64,000 nt of DNA, from positions 9,734,001-9,798,000 of the forward strand of contig NC_062996.1 in the NCBI RefSeq assembly GCF_023078275.1, in the 5' to 3' direction. The notes under the pieces were generated by a model. That model ran no database searches, was not told where the DNA came from, and saw only the letters and a program-made list of their open reading frames with translations. Source of the DNA: Leguminivora glycinivorella. Its lineage: Eukaryota; Arthropoda; Insecta; Lepidoptera; Tortricidae. Position 1 is the stretch's first letter. Each line of letters begins with the position of its first letter. A program made the position numbers and the translations under genes. This document shows, piece after piece, positions 36,601 to 42,800 of this stretch.

Positions 36601-38177
36601 CTTGTTCTCTTCAGTAGTAATGTCATATGTATCATTGTTTTCGTCATTACCTTCGTTAATTTTTGGCGGATCATCAGAAATATTTTCTTCAGTAGTAATA
36701 TCTTTTTCACTCTTTTCTCTAGTGTTTTCATCAGTCAAGACCGTTTTCGTATCATTGTTCTTAGTTACGTCCATTAATATAGGCGGTTCATTAAAATCTT
36801 TAGGTGGTTCATCACCGCTACTTTCATCAGGAAATGAGTCCTCATCATCATTGATGTCTTTAGGATATGGAGGTTCTGTGTCTTCATCATCGTTAGCTGA
36901 TGATTTGGAGATGATTTCTGTTGGTTGTGAGTTATCAATATCTTCGTCTGGATTTGAAACTTGAGTAAAGGGGTTTTCTGGAAATTATAAGAGTTTTTGT
37001 TGTATGTTTTGATAGAATTTGACCTAGATTTTTTATTTTTTATTTATTAAAGTTCAAAATCTTAACTCATGCGCAGAGTTTCGAGTATCTTAACTGCTAA
37101 GAAAAACTAATTCAAAACAACAACACTTTTTGAAACGTTGTTAAAAGTAAAATTAGAAAATTGTAAACTCCATACTTATTTGAATGGTAGCTGAGCAGTA
37201 TGGTAAATTTTTTACTATTAAAGTTGTCATTAAAAGGATAAAATGGTGTCACACCTCTTGGTTAGTGGAATCAACAAAATATACATTCTAAAAGCCAGAT
37301 TACAAAATAAATAAATATTATAGGACACATATTGACTGAGTACCATGGTAAGCTCAAGACAACGATATATATATAATACACAAATACATACATAGAAAAC
37401 ATCCATGACTCAGGAACAAATATCTGTGCTCATCACACAAATAAATGCCCTTACCGGGATTCGAACCCGGGACCGCGGCGTAGCAGGCAGGGTCACTATG
37501 CGCTAGGCCAGACCGGTCATCAAAACTAATTATAAACATTATTAATTAATTATTAACATAAATATTTGAAACCTCACCATGAGAGTATCCAGTTGGACCA
37601 AAATTTTCTTGCCTATTACCAGTTTGACCTCCAAAAGCATCTTCGCTGCTCTGACTGGCAAAAGAACCGTCATTCATCATCAATCCTAAATTCTTCTGCC
37701 ATTGCGTCAACCAGTAATATCGCTCCATAATTTTACCGATATCTTCTGCACCCTTTTCGTAAGTATGAGTGCTGTAAGTTATATCTGGTTGACTATTTTC
37801 GTAAGTATTAGAGGTGTAAGTTATTTCTGGCTGACTTATTTCGTAATTATGAGTGCCGACGGGTCCAGGTTGACTGGTATCAAAATTTTGGGTTCCAATG
37901 GTGCCAGGTTGTCTGTTATCAAAAGTTTGGGCGCCAATGCTCCCAAGATGACTCATATCAAAAGTATGGGTACCGAAGGTCCCTACTTGGCTGGTATCAA
38001 AATGACTGCCGATGATACCAGGTTGTCTGGTATCATAACTATGGGTACCAATGGTCCCAGGATTGACATTGTAATGCCCATGGTTGTTAGCAGAGTAACT
38101 GGTCTCATATTGAGTTTGGGTGTTGATGGACGGGAGACGTGGAATGTTGTAGCCATGTGTGTGAGGAAATATGACCC
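26813..38177 (-). CDS. ModSP/HP14-like serine protease with repeat-rich flanks (5' end not found)
   Basis: Exons in coding order: 38177-37578, 36977-36030, 34730-34609, 33988-33812, 32381-32219, 31375-31304, 29749-29592, 27643-26813. Every junction is GT..AG, phases agree, and the sum is 1022 residues to a TAA. The S1 domain spans the end of exon 2 to exon 7: LQWHVGIYSK, CGGSLVKADVVLSAAHC (His57), QDDIAIV (Asp102), IAGWGLTEPNGPPS, ITSDKICAG, CRGDSGGGLVF (Ser195), GIASTAPRDNNKCNAY. GDSGGG instead of GDSGGP, and ALC before it (Ala at position 189), are traits I associate with ModSP/HP14, the self-activating protease that starts Toll and prophenoloxidase cascades. The usual R/K|IVGG activation site is not evident. 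The first two exons and the last carry acidic or Gly/Thr tandem repeats. A signal peptide and any LDLa or Sushi domains would lie further 5' (beyond 38177) and were not found. Confidence 0.9.
27270..27450 (-). repeat. 60-bp in-frame coding minisatellite
   Basis: GGATCTGCAACTTTATCTTC recurs at 27281, 27341 and 27401, exactly 60 bases apart, so the 20-residue period keeps the reading frame. Confidence 0.93.
27703..27943 (+). mobile_element. Complete short Helitron (non-autonomous)
   Basis: Starts TCCATACTAATATTATAAAT, ends GCGGGCAAAAGCTAG with a GCCGCGGGC hairpin just before, and is bordered by A at 27702 and T at 27944, the Helitron A|T insertion rule. Abundant in Lepidoptera. It lies 60 bases upstream of the last protease exon. 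Other pieces: 5352-5520, 9838-9931, 53432-53505 and 60458-60562 with 63121-63215. Confidence 0.85.
27989..28052 (-). pseudogene. Degraded partial copy of protease exon 7 (second)
   Basis: It resembles 29604-29665 and 28448-28512 (tcttcacacctctcctcta, tttggcacgtggttaacca) with several changes and an 18-bp rearrangement. It is cut by the palindromic MITE at 28068. Confidence 0.7.
28068..28171. mobile_element. Palindromic MITE
   Basis: ATGGTCGCGCGATAGACGAA, AGGCCGTCCCTATCGCAC and their complements are separated by only 9 bases. A half copy lies at 35775-35840. Confidence 0.8.
28442..28548 (-). pseudogene. Partial copy of protease exon 7 (first), still open
   Basis: Almost identical to 29598-29700. 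On the minus strand it reads VGSFTRVKAHRRFLVSHVP then NIEEGCEELYVDKT without a stop, then runs on to its own TAG about 20 bases beyond. It lacks the first 18 codons of the exon and has no in-frame acceptor, so it is most likely a silent duplicate. Confidence 0.8.
28578..29240 (+). mobile_element. LINE RT C-terminal fragment with 3' UTR
   Basis: Frame about 28592-29039 reads VVWSPYETTYVLQLEKVQKV, FLRFLYRKLYGYYPFL, LEVRRSSALLTAICTILRG and so on to a stop, the C-terminus of Jockey/CR1-like RT proteins (VWSPY, then a VQ...FLR region). An A run ends it at about 29232. 5'-truncated. Confidence 0.8.
29238..29543. mobile_element. MITE with about 60-bp terminal inverted repeats
   Basis: CAGTAAATGCGAGTTATTTG, GGCATAGTTAAGTGACACCT and GACAATCACGCGTCAA on the left are matched by their complements ending at 29543 (with a few differences). 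No coding content. Confidence 0.8.
29592..29749 (-). CDS. Protease exon 7: end of the S1 domain
   Basis: Acceptor gctgttgcag, donor CAG|gtaata. It reads GIASTAPRDNNKCNAYAVGS, FTHVQAHRRFLVSHVPNIEE and ends at DKTAVQ. It supplies the last disulfide Cys (NKCNAY) and the C-terminal helix of the protease domain. Confidence 0.9.
30035..30420 (+). repeat. Dispersed repeat family Y
   Basis: Starts ACAAGGGGGCAAAGTTGTTG, has CGAGCGTAGCGAGTCGCGAG, and ends near TACCAGTTGGTGTGGT. Copies at 53883-54275 and, reversed, 55495-55930. Its start resembles that of family X, so the two are probably related non-autonomous elements. Confidence 0.72.
30480..30700 (-). repeat. Dispersed repeat family W
   Basis: The complement matches 55960-56098 plus 56413-56490 (CACAGTATAATAAAGAGTAC, CCACTCCCGCTCCCCGCTGA, TAGGAACGCGCCTCTTTCAT). 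The copy here is uninterrupted. Confidence 0.7.
30808..31290 (+). mobile_element. SINE S1 split by a solo LTR
   Basis: The tRNA-like head (B box GGTTCGAATCCC at about 30847) and the tail (GAGCTTACCGTGGGACTCAG) are those of family S1, separated by the insertion at 30933-31195. Confidence 0.85.
30933..31195 (+). mobile_element. Solo LTR (263 bp) inside a SINE
   Basis: Begins TGTAGGATGCGAGG and ends CCGCCCGACCCACA (TG..CA ends). It is flanked by TAAG on both sides (30929-30932, 31196-31199), and removal restores the SINE sequence TATATAAGTATTT. It contains AATAAA near 31140. A 4-bp duplication fits Ty3/gypsy-type integration. No internal region remains. Confidence 0.78.
31304..31375 (-). CDS. 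Protease exon 6: catalytic serine
   Basis: A 72-nt exon, acceptor gatttttcag, donor G|gtaagt, reading RALCRGDSGGGLVFNTSTIP. Ser195 lies in GDSGGG. The residue at the specificity position 189 is Ala, not Asp, so trypsin-like cleavage after Arg or Lys is not expected. Confidence 0.95.
31502..31742. mobile_element. MITE with long inverted ends
   Basis: ACATTAAAATGCGACCGCCT, AAGAACGCGCATACACTACA and CCACACATAGATGGC recur as complements at the other end, so about 55 bp pair at each side of a 130-bp interior. Confidence 0.85.
32046..32191. mobile_element. Short MITE (GTAGCCGAATGGC family), copy 1
   Basis: Ends CGTAACCGAATGGCA and its complement-like CATTCTGCTACG, interior GGCTCTGTCTCGCCAATACG. 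Copies at 34965-35106 and 55211-55360, with an end fragment at 32926-32955. It lies 28 bases past the donor of protease exon 5. Confidence 0.75.
32219..32381 (-). CDS. Protease exon 5
   Basis: Acceptor tctatctag, donor G|gtaacc. It reads IAGWGLTEPNGPPSQRLNYL, ELPYVDIEECLRTAVDS and YITSDKICAGDQKT. GWG, the paired Cys residues and ITSDKICAG are S1 landmarks close to ModSP/HP14. Confidence 0.95.
32465..32865 (-). mobile_element. LINE C-terminal fragment (reverse)
   Basis: The minus-strand frame 32860-32663 reads VIQGLYYRAIKIYNKLPTFL and KDKCYYTITEFM to a stop, the C-terminus of a Jockey-type RT protein, followed by a 3' UTR that ends near 32470. Confidence 0.75.
33266..33700 (+). mobile_element. 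Non-LTR retrotransposon C-terminal fragment
   Basis: Frame 33326-33646 reads FRKILGPVKRNDGSMRIRK, then RLLWLGHLIRMGED and GHPKYRWADRVEADLRELG to a stop. The same protein end, less decayed, lies at 56677-57132. 5'-truncated. Confidence 0.82.
33695..33770 (-). pseudogene. Diverged partial copy of protease exon 4
   Basis: On the minus strand it reads LLTRSLEYAPG as the true exon does (LLTRSLEYAPGVKPVC), then a one-base indel shifts the frame. The similarity covers about 75 bp (around 33864-33940 in the true exon), with many substitutions. Confidence 0.7.
33812..33988 (-). CDS. Protease exon 4: catalytic aspartate
   Basis: 59 codons, phase 0 both sides, acceptor atactttcag, donor AAG|gtaaac. 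It reads IRDIKIPPRFRGSKTSFQDD, IAIVLLTRSLEYAPG and ends GNRGK. Asp102 is the second Asp of QDDIAIV. Confidence 0.95.
34150..34312 (+). mobile_element. LINE 3' end with GAT repeat tail
   Basis: GAGGCCTATGCTCAGCAGTG, GGGCTGATATGATGATGATG: the 3' end of the RTE-like LINE whose coding end is seen at 58884 and 61787. Confidence 0.75.
34609..34730 (-). CDS. Protease exon 3: catalytic histidine
   Basis: Acceptor tacgtttcag, donor GAC|gtaaga. With the last G of exon 2 it completes LSAAHCFWNDDVGALRPG, then LFAVAAGKLLRPWENEGEI and YTQHSD. The VAAGK..RPW block is typical of ModSP/HP14. Confidence 0.95.
34965..35106. mobile_element. Short MITE (GTAGCCGAATGGC family), copy 2
   Basis: Ends CGTAGCCGAATGGCAT and TGTGCCATTCGGCTAC, with the same interior as copy 1. 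Confidence 0.8.
35281..35942. mobile_element. TTAA-flanked MITE, copy 2, with an insertion
   Basis: Starts TTAAGACGATACGGTAGGGG and ends GCTACCGTATCCTCTTAA, in opposite orientation to the copy at 15042. Between about 35735 and 35862 it is interrupted by a SINE-2 3' piece and half of the palindromic MITE of 28068. Confidence 0.78.
36030..36977 (-). CDS. Protease exon 2: acidic repeats and start of the S1 domain
   Basis: Acceptor ataatttccag, donor G|gtacgt, 316 residues. The first about 215 residues are Asp/Glu/Asn/Thr-rich with a 53-residue unit (NTREKSEKDITTEENISDDP and on) repeated about three times, period exactly 159 bp. Then TTVTTAEPCPCWTMSG, KLGLLFAPSLQWHVGIYSK and CGGSLVKADVVLS. The canonical IVGG-type activation tetrapeptide is not visible in the stretch before LQWHVG. 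Confidence 0.9.
36250..36775 (-). repeat. 159-bp in-frame coding tandem repeat
   Basis: ATTTTCTTCAGTAGTAATAT starts at 36364, 36523 and 36682, exactly 159 bases apart (53 codons). Copies differ by a few substitutions and small indels that keep the frame. Confidence 0.93.
37305..37518 (-). mobile_element. SINE S1 (reverse)
   Basis: Complement of family S1: B box GGTTCGAATCCC and A-box region present, AT-rich tail at 37305. Inserted in the intron between protease exons 1 and 2. Confidence 0.88.
37578..38177 (-). CDS. Protease most 5' visible exon: Gly/Thr repeat
   Basis: Acceptor cattttttttcag-like (tttttttcag at 38178-38190), donor G|gtgagg, 600 nt, phase 1 in. It reads VIFPHTHGYNIPRLPS, then a 13-residue unit (PGTIGTHSYDTRQ and variants, 39-bp period) repeated about 7-9 times, then YEKGAEDIGKIMERYYWLTQ and a Gln/Gly/Ser-rich end. 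No signal peptide, so at least one more upstream exon must exist. Confidence 0.85.
37740..38080 (-). repeat. 39-bp in-frame coding tandem repeat
   Basis: The word TATCAAAA recurs 39 bases apart (37878, 37917 and on), each unit coding a PGxxGTxxFDxxQ-like 13-residue module. The left-most units are more diverged (SQPDITYSTHTYE). Confidence 0.88.
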
Positions 38178-38242
38178 CTGAAAAAAAATTGTAAGGCATT
38201 AATTAAACAAATGAATTTGATGTAAGTTCAATATGATAACAT

Positions 38243-38559
38243 TAAATAAATAAATAAATAAATATATCATAGGGACATTCTTACACAGATTGGCTGAGGC
38301 CCACGGTAAGCTCAAGAAGGCTTGTATTGTGGGTACTCAGACAACGATATACATAATAGACAAATACTTATTTATATACATAGAAAACGTCCATGACTCA
38401 GGAACAAATATCTGTGCTCATCACACAAATAAATGCCTTTACCGGGATTCAAACCCAGGACCGCGGCTTAGCTTACCATCTATGGACCCTGAGTCTGAAA
38501 TAAATGATTTTTTTTTTATCAGGCCGGGTCACTACCGACTGAGCCAGACCGGTCGTCAC
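38243..38559 (-). mobile_element. SINE S1 (reverse) with a small LINE-tail insertion
   Basis: Complement of S1, interrupted at about 38471-38521 by TATGGACCCTGAGTCTGAAA plus a T run, a LINE 3' end phrase. The B-box region is mutated (GGATTCAAACCC on this strand). Confidence 0.8.
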
Positions 38560-38626
38560 ATTGATAACGCAATGGACTCGAGTCCCCACCCCCTGGAATT
38601 TTCATAGCTTTTTTTTGCTTGATCAT

Positions 38627-38883
38627 TGTTGCGGCGTCTACCACAGAAGAGGAAGCGGGGACCGGGGACCTCCAAACCTGTTAGTCCGAATGCCTCGCCC
38701 CGCGCCCCTCTACTCACCTAGCGAGCCACTTAGCTCTGAGATACGCTCATGTGCGCTTCACTTATATTTAATTATTTAATTTTCCATACATTTTAACTTT
38801 AAGTACCTATTGTGGAACTTTGATTAGAAGCATTATCAAGATCTCGGATTTTTATTTAATACACAAGACTCCAAGCTTGTACA
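38627..38883 (+). repeat. 5' LTR of the BEL/Pao element
   Basis: Begins TGTTGCGGCGTCTACCACAG and ends CCAAGCTTGTACA. It contains a TATA-like CTTATATTTAATTATTTAAT that may serve as the element's promoter. Confidence 0.95.
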
Positions 38884-38901
38884 TGGTGACCCCGACGTGA
38901 T
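38884..38901 (+). other. Primer-binding-site candidate
   Basis: TGGTGACCCCGACGTGAT starts immediately after the 5' LTR, the place and TGG start expected for a tRNA 3' end complement. I could not assign the tRNA. Confidence 0.7.
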
Positions 38902-39833
38902 CTAGATTGATTAAACACGCTAAGAAAGCTTCTGCCCGAGTCACGGAATTTTACTTTGGAGAAGGCAACAGCATCAACGTGGAAATATTTGGATGAGCCA
39001 GTGTCTACGCAGTATTCTTCCACGACGCCCTTTGGACTACAGTTATCTACGACGCCAGTGGGACTGCATAGAGACAACGGACATTTACGACGCCATTTTG
39101 TGGAAGTTGCAGACCCCCTTACTTCAAGCCCGCCGGTCAAATTACGCCGCAGCCAAGGTTTAGCAAGGGAAGTGCACCATTCCTTCATTTTCCTATTTTT
39201 CCGTCGTATTTTCCCCCCATCTTGATTAATTAGCTTTGCCATTCTTCACTCTTTACTGTGCTTAAAGTTAATTGTATATTTTTTTGCACAAGTGACGCAA
39301 TCATTTTTAGCCACGTACTCTCTTTAATTGCTAGTCGCTGCTTTAGAGCCTTTTGAGCTAAATTAAGCATTTAAAACTATTTAAGAAGCATAAAAACGCT
39401 TATTTGAGTGACCTTCTTATTAGTTATTTTCATAAATCTTAATTAAAAATTACGCTATACCTACTTAGGTATCATAAATTATACCTAAAGCATTTCTTCA
39501 TTTCATGCGCTTATTATAATTTTAAGTTACCTACTACGAATAGTGTACAGCGGTTTAACTTATTACGCGCAGTTAAATCTAAACGCAAAAAATACAAGTG
39601 TTTGTGCAATCGTGTTACAGATAAGGCCCGGCCGCATCTGCCCGGCAACAACAACTACTCCGCACAGCTGCGCCGCGCTTTCCGCTGACTCCTGCATTCC
39701 GCACAGCACTGTTGCCGCCCGAGCCAACCACTGTGACTGCGAACTTAGGCCAAATTTACGTATTTATACAATTTTATTTATTTTTGATTTTCTCATTCGC
39801 TGTTTTAATTGAAATCAGATCTCAACAATTAAA

Positions 39834-42800
39834 ATGTCTACTCCGATCCCTACTAGAACGTCAATTAAAGGACGTATTACCAAATTTAAAAATTACATCG
39901 CTGAATTAAATTCTCAGGAAAATATTTCCTCAAAGGATGTAGACGAACTTTCTTTGAAGTTGGATCGTTTTCGCGCTATGTTCACACAGTTTGACCAGGT
40001 CCAAACCCAAATAGAGATTTCGACTACATCAGATATGCAAGCCGAAATTGACATAAGAGAAGAGATGGAAAATGATTTTATTTCTCTTATTGCCACGGCC
40101 CAGAAGATCATTGATAGGACAGCTGAAAGATCTGATTTCGCCAGCGTAAAGTCTGAGGTTCAAAGTAACTGTGGACACGATAACACATGTAATGGTTTAA
40201 ATTTTCGTTTGCCTGTGATTAAAATCGCTAGTTTCGATGGTTCGTATTTTAAGTGGCTCGAGTTCAGAGACACATTCGATTCTCTCATTCACAGTTCCGA
40301 CAACGTCAAGCCGATTCACAAGTTTCACTACCTAAACTCTTATTTAGAAGGTGAAGCGGCTCAAGTAATAAGTAATTTAGAAGTGTCGGACGGTAATTAC
40401 GCTGAGGCCTGGCGTCTCCTATGCGAGAGATATGACAACAAAAAACAGCTGATTAGCAACCATTTGAACTCCCTGTTTAATTTGCAAGCGATAGGTCGTG
40501 AATCGGCCAAGTCCCTGCGTTATTTAGTGGATCATGTGTCTAAAAACCTAAGGGCTTTAAATACGTTGGGCCAACCTACTGATAAATGGGACACGCTTCT
40601 CATTCATATGGTCGCAAGTAAACTTGACAGCAACACCAGTTTAAAATGGGAGGAATTTAAAAATAATTCGTTTCAAAATGACGACTTGCCGTCATTGGCC
40701 GATTTTAATCGTTTTTTAAAGGGACGTGCTGACGTTTTGGAATCGGTTCAGCGTAATAAATTTGATAAGTCTATTACGAATAATAATAATAAACGCGAAC
40801 CTGCTGCCTCGCCTAATAATAAACGTGAGAAGTCTAGCACCAAATGTTTTGCGGTTTCAGCCACCCCCTCCACTTCGGCCGCGGCCTCTCCTCCTGCCTG
40901 TGTGTTCTGCGGCGGCGAGCACCGTATTTACGATTGCTCGTCATTCCTGTCCCTGTCCATTGAAGACCGGATCTCCGGGGCGTCAAGGTTACGCCTTTGT
41001 CTTAATTGTCTTCGGAAGGGGCACACTTCTTATCGCTGCAGAGTAGCTGCTTGTCAAACATGTAAGAAGCGCCACAATACATTGCTGCATAGGGAAACTC
41101 CTCAGGTTGCATATTCGCCCGTAGACGCGCCTCTGCCGCAGTCGGCACCCGCGCCCGCGCCCGCTCCCGGGTTGTCGTCTAATATGACCGTATCGCATTC
41201 GGACCAGGTACTTTTACCTACCGCGTACGTAGACATATATAGCCCGGCTACTGATAATTACGTAACGGCGCGCGCGTTTTTAGATTGTGGAAGTATGACT
41301 TCTATTGTCACAAAAGATTATAAACAAAAATTGCAATTGGCACCGCTGCCCAGTGATAAAAATCTTTTCGGATTATCTGACGTTCCTATAGCCAATAGTC
41401 CCGAGCGTTGTTTCGTTCAAATTCGATCTAAACATGATCAAAATATAAAATTCGACATCGCATGTTTAGCTCTGGACAAAATCAACAGCAGTTTGCCGCT
41501 AAAGCCTATTGATATCACCAATATCAAGTGGCCGCGTAATAAAAAACTCGCCGATCCTCAGTTTAATCGACCGGGTCCCGTAGATATTTTAATTGGCGGT
41601 GATGTTTTTTGGACCTTGGTAGGGGGCGAGCAAATTGATTTAGGGCACGATTCGCTTGTTTTGCGCAAATCAAAACTAGGTTGGTTAGTGGTTAGTAAAT
41701 ATAACCCATTTTTGATGTTCAACGATAGGTCTTTAAATTCTCCTTTGCAGTGCAATCATTTGTACACGACCAATGAAGACCTTGACGACTCGCTCACCAA
41801 ATTCTGGAAGCTGGAGCAAGTGCCCCAACCTAGCCAACCGTTTACAGATTTAGAGGCAGAATGTGAGCAACATTTTGTCACTCACACATATCGCGATGAT
41901 AACGGAAGGTTTCACGTGCGTTTGCCATTAATTACGGAACCCGACTGTTTAGGCGATTCCTATCGCTTCGCTAAAAAACGGTTCTATGCATTAGAAAAGC
42001 GATTTAAACGCAATCCTGAATTAAAATCGGCTTACGAGCAATTTATTAATGAATATGCCGAATTAGGTCACCTCTCTGTGTCCGACTCTGACATTCCTGA
42101 CCCCTCTTTTTTTGTGCCGCATCATGCTGTGCAAAGGCCCTCCAGCGAATCTACGAAGCTTCGTGTTGTTTACAATGGAAGTGCCCCCACCACATCTGGC
42201 TATTCAATAAATAATCTACAGATGGTTGGGCCAACAATTCAAGACTCGCTATTTAATATTCTCTTGAGGTTTCGTACCTACAAATATGTTTTGACTGGTG
42301 ATATCGCCAAGATGTATCGCCAGGTCATGGTTCAGGAGTGCGACCGCGATTTACAATTAATTCTTTGGCGCTCCAATGAGAATGAACCTTTAAAAACTTT
42401 ACGACTCAATACAGTTACTTACGGATACTCAAGTGCTAGTTTTTTAAGCACACGCTGTTTATGGCAATTGGGTGAGGAATGCGGAGACGAAAAAATTAAA
42501 ACTATAATTCAAAATGATTTTCTAGTCGATGATTTATTAACAGGCTCAGACACAGAGGAGGAATTGCGTTACATCAAAGACTCAGTTGAGCGTGCGCTGG
42601 CCGCTGGCTGTTTTCCCTTGCGTAAATATCGCTCAAACTTATCGTCAATTTTAAATGACTCACAAGGCTCGAACGATAATAAAGGTAGCTTGATTATTAG
42701 CTCGTCGTCACATACGTTGGGCGTAGGCTGGGATTCTGAGGCAGACATCATTCATTTTCCTACTCAATATTCTGCCAAGGTCGGCCACCCCACAAAACGG

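Noticed and set aside
36229..36964. Plus-strand frames of about 180 codons opposite protease exon 2
   Set aside because: Shadow of the repeated minus-strand coding exon, hydrophobic only because it is antisense to an acidic repeat.
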